From assembly GCA_014529385.2 (NCBI GenBank), contig CM043969.1, forward strand, positions 29,842,946 to 29,906,945: a stretch of DNA of 64,000 bases, read 5' to 3'. Below the pieces are notes generated by a model. The model had not been told where the DNA came from and did no database searches. It saw only the letters and a program-made list of their open reading frames with translations. Shown piece after piece: positions 11,881 through 22,708 of this stretch. Position 1 is the first letter of the stretch. Each line of letters begins with the position of its first letter. Both the position numbers and the translations under genes were made by a program. The stretch is from Adiantum capillus-veneris (lineage: Eukaryota; Streptophyta; Polypodiopsida; Polypodiales; Pteridaceae).

Positions 11881-11989
11881 TGTCATACAAAAGTAACTAC
11901 AATGCGTGCAAACCTTGCATAGAAATTTGACAATTCAAAAAATAGACACAAGAGACTTGTCATTTAAGATTTGTAAAAGAAAGGAATTT

Positions 11990-12270
11990 TTATCGACTTC
12001 TTCAAAAAAAGAAGTAGAAAATGTGTTTCCCACTTCCTAAAATAGGAGAAAACACCTGTACCCTTTCTTGGTATCGCAGACACCTTGCATTGTAAATTGA
12101 TTGTGCATCAATAATAGATGCATGAGACTTATCGTTCGAGATAAGTAAACGAAAGGTCTTTTATCATCTCAATAGAAAAAAGCAACAAGAAAGGCAAAAA
12201 ATGTGTTTCCTGATTTTGGAAATATGAGGAAATGCTTGTACCCTTTCTTGGTATCGTGGAAACACCATCT
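11990..12270. repeat. Two-unit tandem repeat, period about 181 bp
   Basis: GTACCCTTTCTTGGTATCG occurs at about 12057 and 12238, each preceded by AAAATGTGTTTCC and a further shared block (GAGACTT...AAGTAAACGAAAGG or a variant). Confidence 0.8.
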
Positions 12271-12544
12271 AAGTATGTCGTGGTATAGGTGCAATGATAA
12301 ACAACGCAAAAATGTAAACAAGTGTACAAGTCAACAAAACTCATTGTATAACATTAAGCACTTAACATTTTACCTCTTGGTTCATTACAAAATAAGATAC
12401 ATCACCATTCTGAGTGAGAAAAATACTCGTGAAGGCATTAAGTACTTGATTGTTTACATTGCTTGTCCTGATTACATGTCAGAATAGAATGTCTAGTAAT
12501 CATATTCTCTATGCCATTTCCTTGCAACTTCTACACTCACATTA
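12271..12544. other. Short intergenic stretch, nothing recognised
   Basis: No coding or repeat signal beyond the tail of the preceding repeat. Confidence 0.5.
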
Positions 12545-13786
12545 TTGATATGTCACGACAACGGTGAGTGGATGGCAAATTGGAGGTGATCTTTGGCATA
12601 AAGCCAAGATATGAGCCAAGATTTGACACTTGTTCTAAGATATTCTTGAATCTCACTGAGATTTTGATCTTCCATAGTCTTCACTATGCAAGAAGTACCT
12701 TTAAGATTCCACAACAGCTTGTACTCTGAGTCATCTAATATAATTTTGGACTAGCAGGAGTTCCAGTAACTTGTCACCCAGTAGTCAAATAGCTTCTTAT
12801 AAAATATAGGCTGAACACCTTGCAGTGCGAATATCTTATCTCTTGTGAAAACATTGCCTTGAACCTAAGAAAGTACTATGGGAAGCAGATTTTCAATAGT
12901 TTTTATTCTTTCTTCCTCATGTAGAATTTCCAAACAAACACATCAAAGTGCTCTAGGCACCACTCCAAGAAGACAGGTGCATCCCTTTTGAACCCAACAG
13001 ACTCCCCTCCGACCATATTCACAATTGCAAGTTGATCCTAGTAGGAAGGCTCGTCTTTACTGTGCTTTCTATTTATTGAAGGCAATAGGACACCATTAAT
13101 ATCAAGGATTACATCTAGCTTTGACTCAAATAGTGTAATCTTTGGATCTTCTCATGGCCGACACAGCGTCCCATCCTTGCACTTCATATATCCACTAGGC
13201 CCAAATGCATCACCACCTTCCCCACATGCATCACTATCTGCAACACACCCAGATGCATCACCAATTGCATCATCCCTATAGGCATCACCACGTGCACCAC
13301 TTGCATCACTATCAGCAACACTCCTAGATGCATCACCAATTGCACCACCCACAAAGGCATCACCACCTGCGTCACCACTTACACAACCTCCATCACCATC
13401 ACTCCCAGATGCATCACCACAAAGGCATCACCACCTGCGTCACCACTTACACAACCTCCATCACCATCACTCCTAGATGCATCACCATCTGGTTTATCAC
13501 CAGTATCCACAGATGCATCATCACTTTCGTTAGTAGCTTCAGACTTTCCGATTGCACCACCCACAAAGGCGTCACCACTTACACAACCTCCATCACCATC
13601 ACTCCCAGATGCGTCACCATCTGGTTTATCACCAGTATCCACAGATGCATCATCACTTTCCTTAGTAGCTTCAGACTTTCCAACAACAAAAGCTCTGATT
13701 GCCTTTAATAACTCACTTGTACTAACCACATTTAACCCATAACCCAGCTCACTAAATGTCTTATGCAGTGAAAACAATCTTGCCAA
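12545..13786 (-). pseudogene. FCP1/HAD-phosphatase-like gene, decayed, with repeat-rich N-terminus
   Basis: Read from 13786 down. First comes a unique stretch (MARLFSLHKTFSELGYG), then a Gly/Asp/Ser repeat region with a 44-residue unit (13489 and 13621 are 132 bp apart), then, in the frame of the 13352-13152 ORF, the phosphatase-like core. The core shows LDVILDINGVLLP (the first Asp motif of HAD/FCP1 proteins, as DIN rather than DxDxT), RDAPVFLEWCLEHFDVFVW and, further on, IILDDSEYKLLW, the order seen in plant NLI-interacting-factor-type proteins. In-frame breaks are a TGA (complement of 13152-13154), a TAG after EPSY, one frameshift after FYMRKKE, and two more TAGs. All four stops are one C-to-T change from CGA or CAG. 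No intron boundary was needed for the reading. The family assignment rests on motif resemblance, not a search. Confidence 0.6.
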
Positions 13787-14563
13787 CTTCTTACAATCCC
13801 AACTTAGACCGAAACTTGTGTACTTATCCTCTTGCTCCTCAAGAGTGCTAGCACTTGGAAGTTTTCCCTCAACCCTAAATTAAGTATCTACATCAAGAGG
13901 GTCTTTCACTATTCACTTTACTACCAAATCTTTTTTGTGATCTAGATCCTCAATGAGGCTACTGGAAGTGTCTCACCATCTAGATCCTCAATGAGGCTAC
14001 TGGCAATGTCTCACCATTAAAAGAAACAATAAGCTAAAAAATAATGATAAACATAGAATTTAAAAAATAAATTTTGGCTTTCTTAATATGTAGGAAATGG
14101 GGAGTTGTTACAAAGCTAGACTTTATGAAAAATGCCAAAAATGGGGATAGGCTGCAAAGCAAAGGTATAGAGACTAAGTTTGGATTCTTTTTCTGATTCT
14201 GGTCGCAATAGCACCTTTTCTTCCAAAATCTTTAGAACTATTTTCTCTTGCATCTTTCTCCGCCCGATCCTTTGATGTCTTTTATTGACCCATGGGTCAA
14301 CATTATGAAATAACTCAACAAAGCCTTATTTTTTGAGAGTTATAAAATGATACACATTATGGTTAAAAATATCATTTGTAATGAGTAGTTATTCTCGTTG
14401 CAAAAGCCGGGTGAAATGGCACTTCCAGATTGTAAATACAAAGCCATTTGACCCCTTGAACTTTATTCTTGGTTTAACCTATGGTAGCCTTAGTATATAA
14501 GGTACCTAGGTCATTTTGTAAAGAGAACTTTTATCGTAATATAAGTTTTAAGGTGCCATTGAA

Positions 14564-14571
<8 letters not shown>
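13787..14571. other. Intergenic with a 38-bp tandem duplication
   Basis: CTAGATCCTCAATGAGG followed by CTACTGG occurs at 13942 and 13980. The rest is AT-rich with no recognised gene. It may include more of the upstream part of the FCP1-like pseudogene, but I could not extend the reading. Confidence 0.55.

Positions 14572-14617
<46 letters not shown>
14572..14617. repeat. (GA)n microsatellite
   Basis: Pure GA run, preceded by TGTGTGTGA. Confidence 0.92.
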
Positions 14618-14619
<2 letters not shown>

Positions 14620-16179
14620 CGCTTCATCCTGACGCACCTCTCGGCTTGCTCATTCCATTGGAGATTTGATTGCACCATTGTGCTAGGCTCTGCAAAAGCT
14701 ATGCAACAAAGCCAAGCATTCCTCACGAAACAGAGCACACGCGCTAACACATCTACTAGCTACTTGTGGTCGTAAGTGTATCATACAATGTCCTTTTCTT
14801 GCATGCAAGTAGTCATTAGAATTGTGGCAACATAAGCTACACATAGGTGCTCACAGATTTTAGCTTTGGGCATTTTCAAAATTCTACTCTATCTTCATAC
14901 ATTGATGGAACAAAAGATGTCTTGTGCACACTCACACACCCAAACAACTCTACACAACACCAAGAATTTACTTAAATTCCACCCCACACAAACCACTACT
15001 CAAGATATCCCTATAAACTCTACCCACAAGCTCAATTCAAACTCCAAACACCTCGACCTACAAGCCCTTGCCTGCCTGCAGACGCTACAAGGTGAGTCGA
15101 GTTGATCAACACTTGAAATCACACTTGATGGTGACCCAAATATACAAGAAAAACCATCAAAAAATCAAAATCTCGAGTCACAAAAGGCCTCTCTCAAACC
15201 ATTGCAAAGCCTTCATGAAACTCCACTCTGTTGAACACTTTGGAGTAGCCCCAACCATAATGGCACCTATACGGGGTCACATAGATATGCAGAAAGCTGC
15301 ACCTTCTTCCCCCAATTCCTTGCACACACACTTCCATGGATACCTCAAAACTTTTGTAGACTCTTCCAAGTGCAAAATTGAAGAGAAAAATCTCTCATTC
15401 ACTCTTCCATGCACTCAAAAACAGGACGCGAACGCGACGGGATTGCACTAAACCACTTGTAGGAACCCTCCTTTCTCCCACACACAAAGAGACAAAAGTC
15501 CTAATGTTGGGCTTCAAATCTCTGAATTTGATTGAACATTCAAGGGACCGTGAGTGGTGTGGCAAAATATGAGCTTTTCACATCATTTTTGGACTTTTTT
15601 TGAAATTTTTGGCCTAAGTTTTGGCCAATTTTGACCTCATATAGGCTTTTTTTGCGAGAAAAACCCCAAACGGACTCCAAAATTCACCAAATTGTGTATG
15701 CTTGATCCTCGATACCCAAATTCCTTTGACACACCCCCACATTCCATTTTTGACTACTCTAGGGTGGTGCATACATCACCGCAGATCAGGCACTATAAAT
15801 AGACAATTATTGTATGTGTCAAAATTCTCGGGCGGGTCAAGGGTTCCCACACCTCCTCATTGCATTATTTACGTTCTAAAAAGCTCAAAAAAACTACCTA
15901 GAACCAAAATAATCCACATTGAGCCATATCCAAGGCCCCAATACCCTATCCAAGCATGTATGTGTGCTCAACTATCAGCACCACGCAAACTCGACTATTC
16001 ACAATGTGTACACACTGCATCTTCTATTAAACTTAAAACCACTTTGAAAATCTCCCAAATTCATGTATTTAAATCTCTTTATACATATGCCCATGCATAT
16101 ACATGCTACTTTGTATACACCAAAAGCAGCCTATCATCATTGCCCACGCTATAGGTAGAGCATTTATGCTCAACTAAGA
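14618..16179. other. Unassigned non-coding DNA with a TATA-like site
   Basis: ORFs of 64-150 codons occur but are compositionally poor (Thr, His, Ser-rich) and without motifs. CACTATAAATAGACA at 15791-15805 matches a plant TATA box on the plus strand, but no gene or LTR boundary could be tied to it. Confidence 0.45.
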
Positions 16180-17350
16180 GGCTATTTGCATTTGGAACCA
16201 CATCCTTGCAAAATATTTCTTCAATCTATAACGATTTATTCTGAAGTACAAGTGTTTACCAGACAATTTTTCCAACTCATATGTGCCATTATAAAATACA
16301 TGCTTCACTCTATATGGACCCAATCATTTGTCCCTCAACTTCTTCTGAAAAACTTCATCACTAGATCTCCCTCTTTAATATCTTTCTCTGGCATCCTCTT
16401 ATTCATTTTCTCCATCCTTGTCTCTACTTGTTGAAGATAATAATCAGAGGCTTTCTCTCTATTCATTTGGAACAACTCTAGAGCAAGAATTTTTTCACGT
16501 AAATTGGCATTATGCGCACCTTCCATTCTGCACAACAACATCAAGGCATCCAATTGTACCTTTATAGGCATAAGAGCTTCCTTCCCATAAACAAGCTCAT
16601 ATGGTGTAAACTATGGTGACACTCTATACGTAGTTCTCTAAGCCCACACACTTTTCTAAGTCCAAGTCCCACTCTTTAAGATTCTCTCTAGCATACTTTG
16701 ATAGCATCTTCACAATTTGACCATTGCAGTTTTCAACCAGGCCATTGCATTGTGGGTAGTAAGGAGAAGAATGCCTATGCTAAATTTTCAATTTCTCCAT
16801 GAGAGCACAAACAAGTTTTCCCCTAAACCCTGATCCACGATCAGAAATGATAACCATAGGAGCTCCAAATGTGCAACATAATTATTCATACAAAAAAGAG
16901 GCCACTTTTCCTGCTGTTACATTTTTAACAGCTATTGCTTCCACCCACTTTGTCAAATAGTCCACAGCCACAAGGATATACTTTTTCCATTGTTGGTCCT
17001 TGGAATTGGACCTACAGCATCCACTCCCCATTTTGCAAATGCATCAAAAAACATTATAGCTTTTTGAGGCTCAGCCAAAAGCTTTCGTTTGCAAACACTT
17101 GGCATTCATGGCATGACTTGCACCAAAAATAAGCATCTCTCATCATAGAGGGCCAACAATAACTTCCTCTATAAATACGAAAGACAACTTGATCCTTGCC
17201 TTGATGGCCTGTTTCTTCATGGCAGTGCTCCAAAATCAAGCCTATTTCTTCTTTGTACGGCACTTTTCTCAAAATGCTATCCTTGCCATAAAGCATGAGA
17301 TCCTCACCTACCAATGTGCAATTTGTCCATTTTCTTTGTCAAAGTCGACC
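16180..17350 (-). pseudogene. Gypsy-C integrase remnant
   Basis: Minus strand, from 17314 down: VGEDLMLYGKDSILRKVPY, the H2C2 zinc-binding region (EHCHEETGHQGKD ... WCKSCHECQVF), then in broken frames [19 protein letters not shown] and PYYPQCNGLVEN (the D-D-E core), and finally the C-terminal part (TPYELVYGKEA, EKMNKRMPEKDIKEGDLVMKFFRR). This is a Ty3/gypsy integrase with stops and frameshifts. No RT or LTR of the same element was found nearby, so it is a fragment. Its zinc region differs from that of Gypsy-B, so it is a different family. Confidence 0.88.
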
Positions 17351-18138
17351 TACAAAAGGATACATTCTTGATTGGAGTAGTTTAAATATTCAATACCGAC
17401 CTTTACTGCCAGAATATTGTTATATATTGATCTTCCTTGATGAATTCATGTTGGTAAGGGGTGATAGATCTATCCATGACGGGAGAGATCCTAAGGGCAA
17501 AAGCTTTGTTAATTAGTTTATAAGATATTGTCATCATTGTGATGGGCAGCTCACACACACACATATACACACACACACACACACATATATATGTGTATGT
17601 GTGTGTGTGTGTGTGTAACACATACACCCATGAGAAGAACTTCTAATGTTGTAGAGAAAATCCCCAGCTTTCGGTTTGCAAACACTTGGCATTCATGGCA
17701 TGACTTGCACCAAAAATAAGCATCTCTCATCATAGAGGGCCAACAATAACTTCCTCTATAAATACGAAAGACAACTTGATCCTTGCCTTGATGGCATGTT
17801 TCTTCATGGCAGTGCTCCAAAATCAAGCCTATTTCTTCTTTGTACGGCACTTTTCTCAAAATGCTATCCTTGCCATAAAGCATGAGATCCTCACCTACCA
17901 ATGTGCAATTTGTCCATTTTCTTTGTCAAGGTCGACCTACAAAAGGATACATTCTTGATTGGAGTAGTTTAAATATTCAATACCGACCTTCACTGCCAGA
18001 ATATTGTCATATATTGATCTTCCTTGATAAATCCATGTTGGTAAGGGGTGATAGATCTATCCATGACGGGAGAAATCCTAAGGGCAAAAGCTTTGTTAAT
18101 TAGTTTATAAGATATTGTCATCATTGTGATGGGCAGCG

Positions 18139-18172
<34 letters not shown>

Positions 18173-18236
18173 TGTGTGTGTGTGTGTGTGTATCACATAC
18201 ACCCATGAGAAGAATTTCTAATGTTGTAGAATTTTG
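17081..18236. repeat. Recent 587-bp tandem segmental duplication inside Gypsy-C
   Basis: 17081 to about 17655 repeats almost unchanged at about 17667-18231 (GGCATTCATGGC at 17101 and 17688). Only a few substitutions are seen, for example Gly to Cys in the copied integrase reading, plus length change in the dinucleotide tract. Both units start at AGCTTTCG, and the AGCTTT word at the junction may be the microhomology used. Both end in a (CA)n-(TG)n palindromic tract followed by CACATACACCCATGAGAAGAA. Confidence 0.93.
17551..17901 (-). pseudogene. Duplicated copy of the Gypsy-C integrase zinc-binding segment
   Basis: Same reading as at 17054-17314 (VGEDLMLYGKDSILRK ... WCKSCHECQVF), then runs into the repeat tract. 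Part of the tandem duplication; not a separate gene. Confidence 0.85.
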
Positions 18237-18659
18237 TTGCAAATCTCATGTGATATGAGAGAGATTAAATTGAAAGAGAAAACAACAGCAGCACCATGCT
18301 CATATACGAGCCATGGCCAACAAAATACAGCAAGATCATCAAACCCGGTTTTTGACAAACAATGCTTATAGAGATGCATGCCAATATGGATTTAAATGAA
18401 CTATCAGTGTCATGTAGAGTTGTCATTGGAGCTGTTGGTACCCAAGCTTGCATGATAAAGCAATGATTTAGTTATGAATAAGGCCTCAATAGTTCCAATA
18501 GACCCAACATGGATACATATTCAATAATGTAAAAGGATGATAAACCTGTTACTGCAAAGATTATAACCTTAGGCCTCTTGCTTTCTAAGTATGGCAATAG
18601 GCCTCTTGCTTTCAAGAGGAAATTAATCTACCAACTTGGTGACAGAGAGAAACAAAAAA
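18237..18659. other. 3' flank of the BAHD gene
   Basis: Lies downstream of the minus-strand gene. No other ORF of note and no clear AATAAA signal on the minus strand. A word CTCTTGCTTTC is duplicated near 18577 and 18605. Confidence 0.5.
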
Positions 18660-20206
18660 TCAGTCCTCAAAAGAAAAAAGGCTTTTATCTTGTTCCAGCC
18701 TTTCCATAGCAGGCTTTGTAAGAGCCAAACCAATGTCTATGCTTCCTCCCCCCTCTCGACCAGGAAACCACATCATCTCACCATCACCCCGAATTAAAGG
18801 GCACTGAACAGACAAAGGAGGTCCCCACCCAAAGTCCACATCGTACACAGGGAAGCGAGGGGAGCTCGACACTTGAAGCATGACCATGCTAAAATCCATT
18901 CCCTCAAAAACTTTGTTGATAGGCAGCACCTCAAGCGCTCCATAGAAAGTTCTCATAAGGGTTTCATCCAATGTCTGAACAAGTCTTTGCATGCGCAATG
19001 TTGTCGCACCCAAACTCTCTTGCTGTAGCTCCCCCTTTCTTGCTACACTCCCTTCCCTCATTATTGCATTTCCAAAATAGCCTTCTGGCAAAGGGGGCTC
19101 CACACGGGATCTCATATTAGCGAGCAAAAAGAAGATGGATTCTCTACTCTCATCCATATCCGTAGCTGCTATCACATGCTTCCACATGTGAGCGCTAAGG
19201 GCTTGCAGAGATGAAAAGGGAGCGTGGTCAGCAGGGCAAGAGGTGGTTGCCATGTTCTTCAGCTTCCTTATCATCTCTGATGTAAAGTGGAAATTGCGTT
19301 GTACCAACTCCATCTTTCTTCCTCCCGGACGTGGCAGAGGAGGCCCAGCTTTGTCATTTTCTTCTTCCCGGTATGGTGGTGGCAAGATGAGCTTTTCTGG
19401 GCCCAATGCTTGCCTCATATGCACTGGGTGCATCGAGAGAGGAACCCCTCTTGCACACTCACCCCACGACTTCATAAAATGCCATAATGAGCTTCCATCA
19501 GCCACTATGTGACTATGCCCAATCCCGAGAACGAGCCCCTTGTCTCCTGGAAATCTTGTCACCTGCACCAAAAGTTTCAATCAGGTCTGGTGTCTCTCAA
19601 CCGAAATAATGCAAAGATGAGACCGACCCGCATAAAGAACAGTGCATGTCTAGAGCTTCCAAATGTATGGGTAGCACCTTGGCTACTCACAGATTACTTT
19701 CATACTTTGCCACAAAATATCCACCGTAGATCAGTATAGTTCACACAACCCAAACATCAACCACAGGAAGAGAGTACCTGAACAGAGAGAAGCGGGAGGT
19801 CCGGACCGGTCCATGTGGTGACATCTCCATGGGGAGCCAAGTGCTTGAAGAAGGGCTGATACCGAAACCCATCATTTTCCAAGGTGGGGAAGGGCACATC
19901 GACATAAGCTTCGATAAACGGAACACCTGCATCATTGCAATCGAGGGCAAGGCGGCCGTTTTCCTGTTCGAAGCAACGTCCTGCCCATGGAAAGAATTCA
20001 AGCAAGGCCAAGGACAGGCTGCTCTTGAGACGTGAAACGAACAAATCAGACGACGACTGCTTGTCGAGCTTGAAGAAGAGGATGCGCTGATTGTAGTGAA
20101 ACCATCGCCAGATGAAGTCTGGGGCAGCGAGGAACATGTGTTGAGGCGGCGTTGGGCTGCTGGGCCTGACGATGCATGTAGACAGAATGGTGATAGTTTC
20201 TGTCAT
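18660..20206 (-). CDS. BAHD-family acyltransferase (two exons)
   Basis: Transfers an acyl group from acyl-CoA to an alcohol or amine; the acceptor cannot be told from sequence, and family members are normally cytosolic. Exon 1 is 20206-19778 (143 codons, MTETITILSTCIVRP...LLSVQ). A 215-bp GT-AG intron (19777-19563, phase 0) separates it from exon 2, 19562-18660 (VTRFPGDKG...LFSFED, stop TGA). The spliced protein is about 443 residues, normal for BAHD enzymes. The catalytic HxxxD is intact as HIVADG near residue 165, followed by SSLWHFMKSW, and the structural DFGWG motif is intact (DVDFGWGPP). The N-terminal STCIVRP start resembles the group around Arabidopsis At3g50280 (annotated only as putative acetyltransferases); this subgroup call is an inference. 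The BAHD one-intron structure at this place is common. It is the only intact-looking cellular gene in the window. A diverged solo LTR lies about 200 bp upstream of the ATG. Confidence 0.93.
19563..19777 (-). other. Intron of the BAHD gene
   Basis: Minus strand: exon 1 ends CTGTTCAG, then GTACTCTCTTCC; acceptor TTTTGGTGCAG, then GTGACAAGA. Removing it joins SVQ to VTRF in frame, at the position just before the HxxxD motif. Confidence 0.9.
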
Positions 20207-20410
20207 GGCTCGCTCTCCTGCTAGGCCTACTGCTTCTTCTCTCTCTATAAGTTTCTACCATTGTTCAAGCCTCAAGCTCTTCTTTCGAAGGTCATAATAG
20301 GCTATGTCGTTCGAATTCAACCAGCATGCACGTCACGAATGACATAATCCGTCCACTACTTCTAGAGGCACTTTCCATGAGATAAAACAAATGCATTGCT
20401 ACTTGAAGAT

Positions 20411-20645
20411 TGTTGAAAATACAATTGTCAAATTTGCACACACACATGGATACGATTAAGGAGAAACCGAGAGCACACAACACAAAAAATAGTGTCGCTT
20501 AGTGTGCGCAAACAAAGATGAAGCTTGCCCTAGAGTGATGTGTGTATATACAAGCCATGGGGGAAAACAAACTCCTAAAAAGGGCAAAAAAGTGCCCTAG
20601 TGGTCCTAAGTGTGTTCACACTCCACAAAGATGTATGCAATAGGA
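20411..20645. mobile_element. Diverged solo LTR related to the Copia-1/2 family
   Basis: It aligns in order with the minus-orientation family LTR: TGTTG start, ACACACACA(T/G), CACACAACA / CACATAATA, CTTAGTGTGC, GCCCTAGAGTGATG, GTATATACAA, CTCCTAAA, GTCCTAAGTGTGTTCACAC, then a GATGTATGCAATAGGA end. No internal element sequence and no partner LTR are nearby, and no TSD is visible. It lies in the upstream region of the BAHD gene (start codon at 20206). Confidence 0.75.
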
Positions 20646-21230
20646 GCATCCATAGTTTTCTTTACCTTGCAGACTCTCCTTTTCTTCATTGACTTCCATG
20701 CCTCAAAAGTATTCAATAGAAAATGAACGTAAGTCTATCCAACAGTTTCAAGCCAAGTGAAGCTCTACCATGACTTTTACTCTTTGTTCGGCTAAGAAAA
20801 CCCCATGTCTCAAAGAGGCCCTTCCTTGAATAAGAATTCATCATGTATGTCACAAATCGACCTCGTACCTTTCTTTGTTGATGAAAAATGGACTTCCCAT
20901 GCAAAACATAGCACAAATATTTTATCTTTTGCTTTATCATTAATGTCGCTTGGATAGTTCCTTAGAGAGAACAACTTTGCAACATAAAACAATGCATTTT
21001 CAAAAAATCTATCGCTTACTTTGGCCAACAAATCATTTATAAACAGTCCACCCAATTCAACACTTCCTGATGCACTCACCCATGCGTGCATCTTGAGGGC
21101 ATATTGTGGTGGGCAGTCTAGGCCTCCACACTATTTCACGTGGGCACGCTTCCTTTGGGATCAACACCTTGAATCACAAGGTTCATCCAATGTGTTTTGT
21201 AAATTCAAGAGATTTGGTGAAGCGGGAAAA
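20646..21230. other. Unassigned DNA with a minus-strand ORF of 93 codons
   Basis: The minus-strand ORF 21091-20810 (AWVSASGSVELGGLFINDL...) looks protein-like in composition, but I recognise no family; an overlapping frame (20940-20713) dilutes the case. It may be a gene remnant. Confidence 0.35.
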
Positions 21231-21312
21231 AAGAGGTAAATTTGGGCCATTTGGCAGCCTCGAACCTCGCACCCACAACTGCTTCCATTTGACCCAAGTG
21301 CTCTAGCCATTA
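21231..21312 (-). mobile_element. tRNA-derived SINE-like head (minus strand)
   Basis: Minus strand has an A-box-like TGGCTAGAGCA (complement of 21299-21309) and, about 33 nt later, a B-box GGTTCGAGGCT (complement of 21256-21266) close to the consensus GGTTCGANNCC. The spacing suits an RNA polymerase III internal promoter. A full tRNA cloverleaf is not formed, so it reads as a SINE or tRNA pseudogene. The 3' limit is not defined. Confidence 0.5.
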
Positions 21313-21730
21313 TGTCTATAATGTTGTAAAATTTGGGGCAATTTTGGAAAATTTGATGCATGATTGAACATTTGGGGCACTTTGTAAATTCGAAGCTTGG
21401 AATCCTTAGGACTAAATAAGGGCAATCATGGTCGTAGATATCTCGTTAAAACTAAACCAGGACACAAATTTAACCTCAAAAACGTGGACACTACATGTTT
21501 AGTAGAGTGTTAGGATTTGAAGGGCAACCTATTCTTTCAAAAGATGGGTTGTAGAAAAATGCACCCTTCCCTATGAAAGGGTCTATTTTCAATTTGCCCT
21601 TCCAATGAGAAAATTTCGCATAATTTACAAGGCAAGATACTATATTCTGTCAATGAGTATAACCAATATACATATAGATATTGTAAATAAGCATATAAAA
21701 TTACAAACACATGCATGGGTACACCATGTA
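21313..21730. other. AT-rich intergenic DNA
   Basis: No gene recognised. Confidence 0.5.
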
Positions 21731-21960
21731 TGCACGGGTGCAGTGGTTAGCCCATGCAACTCGAAACCCGGACTATGAATTCTCGGGTTCCAACCCCAGC
21801 TCGTGAGGGGGTGGAAGGGCCTCTATACAATCTCGTTTTATCACTACTCAGGGTTCACCCCACCTCGAGATTTCGTGCACCAATTCTCCACCGTCGATTC
21901 CCTCATCCCCCTTCATTTAATGTTATGTATCATTTAGTTTGTGGGCCTCCAATGAGACTA
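21731..21960 (+). mobile_element. tRNA-derived SINE-like element (plus strand)
   Basis: A-box-like GTGCAGTGGTTAG (about 21738-21750) and B-box-like GGTTCCAACCC (21786-21796), about 45 bp apart. The following 150 bp have a higher GC content than the flanks and then an AT-rich tail near 21915-21945. No TSD was proven. The B-box differs from consensus by one base. Confidence 0.45.
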
Positions 21961-22708
21961 GATCCAAGATGATAATTTCTACTCCCATTGTTGGTCCTAC
22001 TTGAACATGCCCATGTAAGATAGTGTTGAGGGCGGCACACATCTCCCATGCGCATGTCACATCCGAGTCCATAGCATTTTTCCATAGGTTTTTTTAAATT
22101 ACCAATGGAGACATTGCGTCAAGGTGAGCTCACAAACGGGATTTGTGAATTTTTTTCGAACAAGGACTATATACATAAGCCAATATACTTTTCACTGTAA
22201 AGTAGATAGACAACCGAGATATAAAAGATGTTTGCCAAAATGGTGACAGTTTATTCCATCTCTCTCTCTCTCTCTCTCTCTCCCCCCACACCACAAAGCT
22301 AAAGCCTTTTGTTCATGCCCGTCGTCCTCCCCTCCTACGCCTTCTCAGCCTCCCCCTCGACGAGGGGCTGCCCTGTGGGGAGGCGTTAAGCTACAGCTCT
22401 GCCTCCCCCCCCAGCAAGCCGACGAAACCGGCCCTGCCATTGCGAGCGACCTGCGACATGCAACAGAACTGCCATCGCGACCTACAAACCTAAACTACAA
22501 CCTGCAAACAGAGCCCGGCCTGAAAACACGCCTCTACTGCGTGAGTTGCTGTTGTGCTTCCGACAGCCCGACATTGTTGTTGCTCGACTACCACAGTGCT
22601 GCTCAAGTCGGTGGAGCATTGCTGACCCGAGTTGTGCATCCCACTTTTGCTGCTCAAGTTGGTGGAGAAACCCCCTCGAGTTGGTGGAGAAACCCGCCCT
22701 CACAAAGC
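21961..22708. other. GC-richer leader-like stretch before the LINE ORF, with (CT)n
   Basis: AT-rich to about 22250, then a CT run (22259-22281) and GC-rich DNA from 22310. The latter may be the 5' UTR of the LINE whose ORF1 remnant follows. Open frames here have no recognisable motifs. Confidence 0.5.

Noticed and set aside
13328-13708. Plus-strand His/Thr-rich ORF (126 codons)
   Set aside because: It is the complement of the repeat region of the FCP1-like pseudogene. The minus-strand reading connects to a recognisable domain, so the plus-strand frame is a shadow.
15694-16154. Plus-strand gene driven by the TATA-like site at 15794
   Set aside because: The downstream frame has no domain, no intron signals worth defending and no similarity I recognise; only the TATA-like word is noted.
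21231-21312. Functional tRNA gene
   Set aside because: Only A- and B-box-like words are present. An acceptor stem and the other arms do not pair, so a SINE-like head is the better description.
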